Shown here: positions 13,362 through 19,164 of the stretch, piece by piece
How the letters are laid out: every line of letters starts with the position of its first letter
How positions within the stretch are numbered: position 1 is the stretch's first letter
Source of the DNA: 2-02-FULL-38-15 sp964645555
Lineage (GTDB): Bacteria > Patescibacteriota > Microgenomatia > Daviesbacterales > UBA10151
Assembly (NCBI GenBank): GCA_964645555.1
Contig: CAZYBP010000013.1
Coordinates: 1-19,164, forward strand
Length of the DNA stretch: 19,164 nt
Direction: 5' to 3'
Position numbers and translations under genes: made by a program
The notes under the pieces: generated by a model
What the model was told of the DNA's origin: nothing
Database searches by the model: none
What the model saw: only the letters and a program-made list of their open reading frames with translations

Positions 13362-14069
13362 ATGGTTGATACGGCAATTATTTTGGCAGGAGGCAAGGGG
13401 GAAAGGCTACGCCCTTTTACTAATGACAGGCCCAAAGTGATGGTTGAGGTAGCCGGCAAACCAATCATTGCCTGGCAAATAGAATGGTTAAAATCCCACG
13501 GTATCACAAAATTTGTGCTGACTGTTAGTTATAAACATGAAGTAGTCCAGGAGTATTTTGGCGACGGCTCTAAATTTGGCATAAAGGTTGACTATTCAAT
13601 TGAAGACAGTCCGTTAGGAAGAGGAGGAGGTATAAAACAAGCTTTCAAAAGTCCCCTTGTAGCCAATTCTATGGATGTTGTGGTTTGTAATGGTGACATT
13701 ATTACCAAGATGGATTTGTCCAAAATGATTGCAAATCACTTGGACCAGAAAGTTTTAGTCAGTTTATTGCTCGTGCCATATTTGTCCAGGTGGGGAGTGG
13801 TTAAAATTGATGAGGCTGACCACGTAATCGGTTTTGAGGAAAAGCCCAAACTGCCTTACTGGATTAACGGGGGAATATATCTTTTTAACAAAGAAGTGGA
13901 ACCACTTTTGCCCCAAGTTGGGGACCATGAGAAAGAAACGTTCCCTAAAATCCCACAGGAAAAATTTTTAGCGTTTAAAGATGAAGGATTTTGGCGGGCT
14001 GTTGATGTGGTGAAAGATAAATCTGAGGCAGAAGGTTTCCTCTCAAATGGCAAACAAGACTTCAGTTAG
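13362..14069 (+). CDS. Sugar-phosphate nucleotidyltransferase (NTP_transferase family)
   Basis: The 235-residue protein opens with the nucleotidyltransferase signature LAGGKGERLRPFT followed by RPK (Lys25). It also has the metal-binding Asp112 in CNGDI, GFEEKP, and WINGGIYLF. Such enzymes join NTP and a sugar 1-phosphate to make NDP-sugars. The length and lack of a C-terminal beta-helix suggest a minimal type, comparable to heptose- or glucose-1-phosphate nucleotidyltransferases; the exact sugar is not decidable. It ends 40 bases before the Tam41-like gene, which seems to have its own promoter. A short leader is likely, since -10-like boxes end 2 and 12 bases before the ATG. Confidence 0.88.
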   Translation: MVDTAIILAGGKGERLRPFTNDRPKVMVEVAGKPIIAWQIEWLKSHGITKFVLTVSYKHEVVQEYFGDGSKFGIKVDYSIEDSPLGRGGGIKQAFKSPLVANSMDVVVCNGDIITKMDLSKMIANHLDQKVLVSLLLVPYLSRWGVVKIDEADHVIGFEEKPKLPYWINGGIYLFNKEVEPLLPQVGDHEKETFPKIPQEKFLAFKDEGFWRAVDVVKDKSEAEGFLSNGKQDFS

Positions 14070-14098
14070 TTGCCTGTAATTTAATATTATGAGATAAT
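14070..14098 (+). promoter_or_regulatory. Promoter of the Tam41-like gene
   Basis: TTGCCT (14070-14075) and GATAAT (14093-14098) are 17 bases apart. The predicted transcription start is near 14105, about 5 bases before the ATG at 14110, and no Shine-Dalgarno sequence is present. Confidence 0.5.
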
Positions 14099-14109
14099 CC
14101 TACCTCATT

Positions 14110-15249
14110 ATGCCTAATAGACATATCGAGAGGCCAGGTTTCAAGCAGTTAGATTGGGAAGCAGCGGAGTTTTCCTTAGTTAAGCCGGATTCATTTCCCA
14201 CCTTTTACCCTAACATAGTTACTTCTCCTAGATTAGTTGAAGAAGTTAGGACTATAGGCGGAAGGCATTTAGTTAGAGCGATTGGATATGGCTCAAGTTT
14301 TAATCACAGAGAAAGCCATAAGAGTGGACGGATGGATTTAATGTTTGTAGTTGACGATGCGTTAGAGTTTCATCAGCAAAATATTGCTGGTCCATATTTA
14401 CAATACGGAACTACCAAAAACCCTAATTTTCATGCATTTTTAAATGGTTTTGGACTAAACTATCTTCCAGGTGAAATTGAGCTAGAGGATGGACCTCAAA
14501 AAATAAAAGCTGTAGTAATTGGAATACAAGATTTTGTGCAACACCTTAATTGGGGTAATGACCGGGGACTTATTACCCAGGATAGTTTTAGGTATAGTTA
14601 TTTGAATGGAAGATTACAGAAGGCCTTATTAGTTACACTTTGGAGCTCGGACGATCCGGTAAAGCAGAGGCAAATTGACCTGGCAATTAACCAAAACCGG
14701 ATCCATAATGTTTCTATGACTTTAGCATTACTACCCCAGCGTTTTTCTCCTCGGCAGCTTCTTGAACTTTATACGCAATTAAGTTATCTGGCAGATGTCA
14801 GGGTTGAGAAGTCGAATAAGTATTTAACTATTCTAAATGGATCTTTAGCTGAAACAGAACAAATGCTCTATCCAATCATTGGACAATTTGTTCAAGCTGG
14901 GTTATTAAAGCAAGATGGGGATAATTTAGTGAAAATGGCATCTTTGCCGCAGTGGAGAGCATGGGAGTGGTTAGCTGGTGCAAAGGCGGTTCATTTGGCG
15001 ACTAATTATGGTAAAAACTGGTTGACATTTGGGTTGCTGGAAGGACCTGAGTATTGTTTGGATAAAATAGCCCGCACTGTAGATGCATCTTTAGCAGATA
15101 ATGTACCGGGTTTATTTGCTAGCATGAGTGAACAAGAAAGGCTGAGACTTGTCAAGGGCGTTGTGCTCGGCGTAGCTGCAGCTGCTTTTATAGGGGGAGC
15201 AGTGGCTATAAGGAGAGCAAAAGGTAATAAATCACCTTCTTTTATCTGA
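14110..15249 (+). CDS. Tam41/Mmp37-type CDP-diacylglycerol synthase (phosphatidate cytidylyltransferase)
   Basis: The first ~245 residues follow the mitochondrial Tam41 pattern. There is a nucleotidyltransferase motif GYGSS (59-63; GYGSGV-like in Tam41). MDLMFVVDD (75-83, with Asp76) matches the DFIFAVDD region of Tam41 and continues with FHQQN. W148 and SYLNGRLQKAL (GRLQK at 167-171) correspond to the LYIAGRLQKPV block. LPQRFSPRQLLELYTQLSYLAD corresponds to LPESFSEEDLF..IAGLSYSGD. Tam41 makes CDP-DAG from phosphatidic acid and CTP. The C-terminus carries a membrane segment (about 345-365, VVLGVAAAAFIGGAVAI) and a basic tail. This fits membrane lipid synthesis downstream of PlsC. Family call by remembered motifs; the enzymatic activity is inferred. 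Confidence 0.78.
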   Translation: MPNRHIERPGFKQLDWEAAEFSLVKPDSFPTFYPNIVTSPRLVEEVRTIGGRHLVRAIGYGSSFNHRESHKSGRMDLMFVVDDALEFHQQNIAGPYLQYGTTKNPNFHAFLNGFGLNYLPGEIELEDGPQKIKAVVIGIQDFVQHLNWGNDRGLITQDSFRYSYLNGRLQKALLVTLWSSDDPVKQRQIDLAINQNRIHNVSMTLALLPQRFSPRQLLELYTQLSYLADVRVEKSNKYLTILNGSLAETEQMLYPIIGQFVQAGLLKQDGDNLVKMASLPQWRAWEWLAGAKAVHLATNYGKNWLTFGLLEGPEYCLDKIARTVDASLADNVPGLFASMSEQERLRLVKGVVLGVAAAAFIGGAVAIRRAKGNKSPSFI

Positions 15250-15942
15250 AGATGTAGCAGTTTGGGCAGAAGGGGTGGCCAGCTTTTTTGGCTTTAAAAT
15301 TACACCTTGAGGGATTACATAAACAAAGTCCGTATCAAAGAAATTATTTTTACCTATGCTTCCAGTTAAAATCACAAAATTACCCAGTTTGACATCTGTA
15401 GAATCCATTAAAGAAGCAGCTACATTTTTAAAGCTGCGGTCCTTTAGAGTCATTAATTTATCAGATATAGCAGCAATTTGGCCCCAAAGATAGGTTTTAG
15501 GTTGCAAATTACTGATTGGTAGTAGGACTACTTCTCTGGCTGTGAGTACTCCATTTTCATCTACGTCACCCAAGGCAGCAATATAGTCTTCCTCAGAGAT
15601 TGATTTGGCACCATAGTTTTGTTTTTTAACTTTAGAATCAAAATTAGTATCTTGATTGATATTAACTATTTTCGGACCATAATCTGTGGCCAAAGTTAAA
15701 CTAGTGTCAGATTTGAGTTTAATTTTACCCACATAGGCTTTGTCTTTTAGTTTCTGATCAATAACTTGTTTTAACTGGGCAGCTTTTGAGGCGATTTCTT
15801 TTTTAAGCTCCTCGAGCTTGATTTTTATGTCAGCTGAAGGGGTGGAATCTGCAGCTAAGGTAGGGTATAGGGTACAGATTACAGTGGACAGTAAGAGAAA
15901 TAAAAGACTGTAAACTAAAACCTGTAACCTAAAACCTTTCAT
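15232..15942 (-). CDS. Secreted protein, beta-rich, unknown function (DUF5666-like)
   Basis: The 236-residue protein has a signal peptide (about residues 8-30, hydrophobic core, ending TLAADS). A charged helix follows (IKIKLEELKKEIASKAAQLK, ~40-66, possible coiled coil), then small beta-barrel-like segments (YVGKIKLKSDTSLTLATDYG, then DTNFDSKVKK). A second such unit (YLWGQIAAISDKLMTLKDRS) and a Ser/Thr-rich basic tail complete it. The repeated GxI..I....LTL pattern is like DUF5666-type exported domains. The signal peptide is encoded almost wholly by a palindromic repeat. The stop of the upstream anchored protein overlaps this start (TAATG), so the two are coupled. The 3' end overlaps the Tam41-like gene by 18 bases, convergently. 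Confidence 0.72.
   Translation of the reverse strand: MKGFRLQVLVYSLLFLLLSTVICTLYPTLAADSTPSADIKIKLEELKKEIASKAAQLKQVIDQKLKDKAYVGKIKLKSDTSLTLATDYGPKIVNINQDTNFDSKVKKQNYGAKSISEEDYIAALGDVDENGVLTAREVVLLPISNLQPKTYLWGQIAAISDKLMTLKDRSFKNVAASLMDSTDVKLGNFVILTGSIGKNNFFDTDFVYVIPQGVILKPKKLATPSAQTATSSDKRR
15860..15934 (-). repeat. Palindromic repeat forming a signal-peptide coding region
   Basis: On the minus strand, two successive units GGTTTTAGGTTACAG and GTTTTAGTTTACAGT are followed about 20 bases later by the inverse units ACTGTAATCTGTACCC and TATACCCTACC. The arms form an imperfect inverted repeat. Translated, this gives residues ~3-28 of the secreted protein, which are its signal peptide. Confidence 0.55.
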
Positions 15943-16373
15943 TAAATTTTCTCCTTTGAGTAATACAATGTTCTTTGGATTTGTTTTGAGTCTCCATTGT
16001 CATCAAATGCTACCACTGTAATTTTATTAACACCTTCATCCAAGTCTAAAGTTGAAGAAAAACTGCCATTTAATTTGGACTTTATGACTAAACTTTGAGA
16101 GTCTGTAAAAATAAGTACCTGCCTTCCGGCAGATGTTTGACCCGATACTAAAATTGGGCTTTTGAAAACTAAACTATCTTCATCAGGTTGACTCAAATCT
16201 AAAACTAAGGTCTTAGGAGGAGTAGTAACCGGACCATTTGAAAAGGGACTGGAGTTTTTTTGATACTGAATATTTAGAATGTAGTAAAGCCCCCCCAAAA
16301 ATATAAGGCCGACTATTAAGATTGAAATTTGAGAAACGACAAAGGCTTTAGTGGATAACTGCTTGTTAATCAC
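15942..16373 (-). CDS. Membrane-anchored protein with one Ig-like (Big) domain
   Basis: The 143-residue protein has an N-terminal transmembrane helix (about residues 16-34, ISILIVGLIFLGGLYYIL), a Pro/Ser-rich spacer, and one beta-sandwich domain from ~55. That domain has the typical pattern LVFKSPILVSGQTSAGRQVL, then NGSFSSTLDLDEGVNKITVV. This resembles the bacterial Ig-like / glucodextranase-B-like domains of cell-surface proteins. It is probably displayed on the outer face of the membrane and made together with the following secreted protein through a one-base stop-start overlap. The specific function is unknown. Confidence 0.75.
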   Translation of the reverse strand: MINKQLSTKAFVVSQISILIVGLIFLGGLYYILNIQYQKNSSPFSNGPVTTPPKTLVLDLSQPDEDSLVFKSPILVSGQTSAGRQVLIFTDSQSLVIKSKLNGSFSSTLDLDEGVNKITVVAFDDNGDSKQIQRTLYYSKEKI

Positions 16374-16393
16374 TTGTATATATTAAATCTCTC

Positions 16394-16423
16394 TTGTTGG
16401 GCAGTCAACCTTTATGTTAATAT
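16394..16423 (+). promoter_or_regulatory. Promoter of the metallo-hydrolase gene
   Basis: TTGTTG (16394-16399) and TAATAT (16418-16423) are 18 bases apart. The expected transcription start is near 16430, two bases before the ATG at 16432; no Shine-Dalgarno sequence is seen. Confidence 0.4.
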
Positions 16424-16431
16424 CCCAAAGT

Positions 16432-17091
16432 ATGGACATCTACTGGCTAGGCCAAGCCTGCCTTAAACTAAAAGGAAAAAATGCTCAAGTAGTAATTGAT
16501 CCTTTTGATCCTACATTTACCGGCTTGAAGTTACCTAAAGATTTATCCGCCGACATTGTTTTGTCTACTCATGAGCATCAGGATCATAATAATACTGACA
16601 TTGTCACCACTCCCACAGGTAGCGGTAAACCAATGGAATTTAAAGAGCCGGGGGAATATGAGGTAGCAGGAGTGGTTATTACAGCGATAGACTCTTTCCA
16701 CGATAACAGTAACGGCTCGGAAAGAGGTAAAAATACCATTTTTCATCTTAATTTAGACGGTTTAAATATTGTCCATTTAGGAGACTTGGGACAAGCGCAA
16801 CTAACAGAGGAACAGGTAGCTCAGATTGGCCAGACAGATGTTTTACTCACACCTGTAGGCTCTGTTTATACCATTGATGGTAAGCAGGCTGCGACCATTG
16901 TGGCTCAACTTGAACCTAAAATTGTCATTCCCATGCACTACAAAATAGAAGGGTTGAAATTTGAGCTTGAGGGAATGGAGAAATTTTTGAAAGAAATGGG
17001 AGCAGAAGGAGTAACTGCCCAACCAAAATTGTCAATAACTAAAGAAAAGCTGCCTGAAGAACCACAAGTAGTGGTACTTACTAAGAGTTAA
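16432..17091 (+). CDS. Metallo-beta-lactamase-fold hydrolase (UlaG/UPF0173-like)
   Basis: The 219-residue protein has the zinc-binding motif THEHQDH with H47, H49, D51 and H52. HLGDLG (H115, D118) and a late MHYK (H169) supply further ligands. The start MDIYWLGQACLKLKG is the usual N-terminus of the UlaG-like subgroup, so 16432 is chosen over the ATG at 16414, which only adds LISQS-type residues and lies in the promoter. Substrates of these CPR-common hydrolases are not known; UlaG itself opens ascorbate-6-phosphate lactone. The last codons and stop lie in the palindromic repeat that precedes dnaB. Confidence 0.88.
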   Translation: MDIYWLGQACLKLKGKNAQVVIDPFDPTFTGLKLPKDLSADIVLSTHEHQDHNNTDIVTTPTGSGKPMEFKEPGEYEVAGVVITAIDSFHDNSNGSERGKNTIFHLNLDGLNIVHLGDLGQAQLTEEQVAQIGQTDVLLTPVGSVYTIDGKQAATIVAQLEPKIVIPMHYKIEGLKFELEGMEKFLKEMGAEGVTAQPKLSITKEKLPEEPQVVVLTKS

Positions 17092-17151
17092 GAGTTATGA
17101 GTTAAGAATGAAAACAATAATTCTACACTCTTAATTTTGCACTCTGCACTC
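17085..17151 (+). repeat. Dispersed palindromic repeat, copy 2 (before dnaB)
   Basis: GAGTTAAGAGTTATGAGTT is followed by the 26-base block 17099-17124 identical to 3093-3118, then CACTC-type units in the opposite sense to 17151. It supplies the end of the preceding gene and finishes 6 bases before the dnaB ATG. Confidence 0.85.
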
Positions 17152-17157
17152 AAAAAT

Positions 17158-18516
17158 ATGGCACAGGCAACAAAGCTTCCTCCACAAAATATTGAAGCCG
17201 AGCAATCCCTTTTGGGAGCACTTTTAATTGACAAAGATTCTATTGTCAGAGTGTCAGAACTTTTGCACCCTACAGCTTTTTACCGTAGTGAGCAGCACGG
17301 TCCTATTTATGAAGCGATTCAGTCTTTATTTGAAAAAAGAGAGCCGATTGACTTAGTGACAGTTACCGGAGAGTTAAAAAGGAAAGGTTCTTATGACAAA
17401 ATAGGAGGAGCGGCTTATTTAACTACTCTTGTCAATGTAGTTCCAACTTCCGCCCATATTGAACACTATGCCAAAATTATCAAGGAACATGCTGTCCGAA
17501 GAAACCTAATTGTTCAGGCAACCAGATTAATAGAAAAAGCTTATGATGAGTCGGAGGGTATTGATGAATTACTGGAAGGAGCAGAAGCAGGTATATTTTC
17601 TATTTCCCAAGAACATGTCAGCAGGGACTTTCTGCCTATTAAGGATGCTTTAACTGAATCTTTTGATCGCTTGGATGAATTGCAGAAATCTTCCGGTAAG
17701 CTTAGAGGAGTGCCAACCGGTTTTAGGGATTTGGATAATAAACTGGCTGGTATGCAAAATTCCAATTTGATTATTTTAGCCTCCAGGCCAGGTCAGGGAA
17801 AAACTTCTATGGCCTTAAATATTGCCCAATATGTGGCTGTCACGGCAGGTTTACCAGTCGGGATTTTCTCTTTGGAAATGAGCCAGGAAGAGCTGGTAGA
17901 CAGGTTGCTGGTAGGTCAGGCCGATATTGATGCCTGGAAATTAAAAACAGGTAAGTTAGATGAGAGAGACTTTGATAAATTATCCTTGGCTATGGGGGAG
18001 CTGGCTGAGGCGCCAATTTTTATAGATGATACCCCAGGTATTACCATTTCAGAGATGAGAACCAAAGCCAGAAGATTACAAATTGAACATGGGTTGAAAT
18101 TTCTGATTGTTGATTATTTACAGCTGGTACACGGCAGAAATTTGGAAAATAGAGTACAAGAGGTTTCAGAAATTTCTCAAAACCTAAAAAATTTAGCCAG
18201 AGAGTTAAAAATTCCGGTTTTGGCTATCAGTCAGTTGTCCAGAGCTGTTGAACAAAGAGGTACCCGAAGGCCGCAACTGGCAGATTTACGGGAATCAGGG
18301 GCGATAGAGCAAGATGCTGATGTAGTTATGTTTATTTATAGAGAAGATCCGGAGAAGTTAGAGCTGGTAACTTTAGACATTCAAAAACATAGAAATGGAC
18401 CAACAGGTGAAATTTCTCTGGTATTTCGGGCAGATAGAACCAAGTTTTACGGTATGGAAAAAGCCAGAACGCCAAAAGAGGAGAAAGATACCAAAGAATT
18501 GTCTAAGGCTGCCTAA
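17158..18516 (+). CDS. dnaB: Replicative DNA helicase DnaB
   Basis: This is the 452-residue hexameric helicase that unwinds DNA ahead of the replisome. The N-terminal domain opens PPQNIEAEQSLLGALLID, and the RecA-type core has Walker A RPGQGKTSM (Lys215), GIFSLEMSQEEL, Walker B FLIVDYLQLV and AISQLSRAVEQR followed by LADLRESGAIEQDADVVMF. It is full-length, with no intein. The ATG at 17158 is chosen because the reading from the TTG at 17137 lies in the palindromic repeat and adds only HSALKN-type residues. No clear Shine-Dalgarno site is present. It ends convergently with the kinase gene, overlapping by 4 bases. Confidence 0.97.
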   Translation: MAQATKLPPQNIEAEQSLLGALLIDKDSIVRVSELLHPTAFYRSEQHGPIYEAIQSLFEKREPIDLVTVTGELKRKGSYDKIGGAAYLTTLVNVVPTSAHIEHYAKIIKEHAVRRNLIVQATRLIEKAYDESEGIDELLEGAEAGIFSISQEHVSRDFLPIKDALTESFDRLDELQKSSGKLRGVPTGFRDLDNKLAGMQNSNLIILASRPGQGKTSMALNIAQYVAVTAGLPVGIFSLEMSQEELVDRLLVGQADIDAWKLKTGKLDERDFDKLSLAMGELAEAPIFIDDTPGITISEMRTKARRLQIEHGLKFLIVDYLQLVHGRNLENRVQEVSEISQNLKNLARELKIPVLAISQLSRAVEQRGTRRPQLADLRESGAIEQDADVVMFIYREDPEKLELVTLDIQKHRNGPTGEISLVFRADRTKFYGMEKARTPKEEKDTKELSKAA

Positions 18517-19070
18517 AAATTTTGACGATAAAATTTTTCTACCCCTTGTTTAAATTCTCCCAAAGAACCATCATTTTCGATAGTTAAGTCAGTTTCTTTA
18601 CCTAAAGCAGAAATATACTCTTCAGCTTTGGATTTTTCTTCTTTTATAAATTGTTCAAAGGTTAAACCTACTTCTCCCAACTTTTCAGATCGTTTTTTAA
18701 GCCTTTCATACCTTAAATTTTGTTTGGCTGTAATATAAATTACCAAACTGTCTTTCATACGTTTGACTAAATTTAATTCTGCTTTTCTTCTGATGCCGTC
18801 AAAAATAATTATGTCCGCATTGTCTCCTTCTATGCTAAATTTGGCAGCATTAGCTAAAGCCTTTTCTCCAAAAGCATCATTTATAACAAGTGATAGTTTC
18901 TGCAAATTTGCACGGGTAATAGGAATATCCCAAAGAAGAAGTGTTTGAGCTAAGATATCTGAGAATCTAACTTGGCGGATATTTAATTCAGGACCCAGTT
19001 GTTTTAGAAAATTAACAAATGTTTGTTTGCCAGACCCTTTTTCTCCAACTAAACCAATTACTTTTTTCAT
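18513..19070 (-). CDS. P-loop kinase, dephospho-CoA kinase / nucleoside monophosphate kinase-like
   Basis: The 185-residue protein starts MKKVIGLVGEKGSGKQTFVN, a Walker A loop with Lys15. FDGIRRKAELNLVK is the NMP-kinase-type 'DGIR' segment, YITAKQNLRYERLKKRSEK is a lid-like basic stretch, and TDLTIENDGSL is the C-terminal strand seen in dephospho-CoA kinase relatives. It probably phosphorylates a nucleotide or nucleotide-like substrate; which one is open. The start at 19070 is used because upstream codons fall in the tRNA. The tRNA-Leu gene lies 9 bases upstream on the same strand, so the two are likely cotranscribed. Confidence 0.8.
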   Translation of the reverse strand: MKKVIGLVGEKGSGKQTFVNFLKQLGPELNIRQVRFSDILAQTLLLWDIPITRANLQKLSLVINDAFGEKALANAAKFSIEGDNADIIIFDGIRRKAELNLVKRMKDSLVIYITAKQNLRYERLKKRSEKLGEVGLTFEQFIKEEKSKAEEYISALGKETDLTIENDGSLGEFKQGVEKFYRQNF

Positions 19071-19079
19071 ATTTTCCGG

Positions 19080-19163
19080 TACCGAGGGAGGGATTTGCAC
19101 CCTCATGAGCTTTTGGCTCATAGCTTTTTGAGAGCTACGTGTCTGCTGTTCCACCACCTCGGC
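19080..19163 (-). tRNA. tRNA-Leu (anticodon CAA), atypical elbow
   Basis: The 84-base tRNA has acceptor GCCGAGG pairing with CCTCGGT (a G1-U72 wobble), D-stem GTG/CAC, anticodon stem TAGCT/AGCTA with loop CTCAAAA (anticodon CAA, codon UUG), and a long variable arm GAGC-CAAAA-GCTC. The T-stem is GAGGG/CCCTC and the discriminator is A73. The long arm and A73 identify leucine rather than serine. CCA is not encoded (ACCG follows). Two oddities: the T-loop is TGCAAAT, with G at position 55 instead of U, and the D-loop GAACAGCAGA is one base short and lacks the G18-G19 pair. Confidence 0.88.
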
Positions 19164-19164
19164 G

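Noticed and set aside
13313..13507. Minus-strand ORF opposite the nucleotidyltransferase start
   Set aside because: It is a shadow of the conserved gene on the plus strand, with no recognisable protein features.
17137..17157. Upstream TTG start for dnaB
   Set aside because: These codons fall in the palindromic repeat and add residues not found in DnaB; the ATG at 17158 begins the conserved N-terminus.
19071..19157. N-terminal extension of the P-loop kinase
   Set aside because: It runs through the tRNA-Leu gene on the same strand; MKKVIGLVGEKGSGK at 19070 is the natural start.

Overview
The window is AT-rich, tightly packed DNA that uses the standard genetic code. It looks like a chromosome segment of a Candidate Phyla Radiation (Patescibacteria) bacterium, most likely Microgenomates-like. 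This assignment is an inference. It rests on the short reduced housekeeping genes, rpsR with no rplI after it, many genes of uncertain family, almost no intergenic space, and dispersed palindromic repeats. No IS element, phage gene or CRISPR array was seen.

Layout. 1-1753: 3' part of a ketopantoate-reductase-like / PlsC acyltransferase fusion. 1762-3064: rpsF-ssb-rpsR (bS6, SSB, bS18). 3139-7316: a probable operon of two uncharacterised proteins followed by a CtpA-type (S41) and an HtrA-type (S1C) envelope protease. 7308-10309, minus strand: an EamA transporter, rpmE, a short prfA (RF1) and a short prmC. 10372-13101, minus strand: a leader with a strong promoter, a T-box riboswitch and two intrinsic terminators, then a SLOG-like gene, a DapF-like gene and hisS. 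13362-15249: a sugar-nucleotidyltransferase and a Tam41-type CDP-diacylglycerol synthase. 15232-16373, minus strand: two exported or anchored proteins. 16432-18516: a metallo-beta-lactamase-fold hydrolase and dnaB. 18513-19163, minus strand: tRNA-Leu(CAA) with an altered elbow, then a P-loop kinase.

How the genes work together. PlsC and the Tam41-like enzyme would be consecutive steps of phospholipid synthesis (phosphatidic acid, then CDP-DAG). The T-box carries TGGG, which calls for a tRNA with discriminator base C (tRNA-His in bacteria), and hisS is in the operon it controls. The histidyl-tRNA synthetase operon is therefore probably induced by uncharged tRNA-His, and the SLOG and DapF-like genes are drawn into a histidine context. 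PrmC methylates the GGQ loop of RF1, and the two genes overlap.

The most unusual content is: the compact His T-box with a non-classical Stem I and tandem terminators; a palindromic repeat family whose copies lie between genes and also in frame inside prmC and in the signal peptide of another gene; the tRNA-Leu with G at position 55 and no G18; and the Tam41-like enzyme in a bacterial setting. Several promoters sit so close to the start codon that the mRNAs should be leaderless or nearly so.
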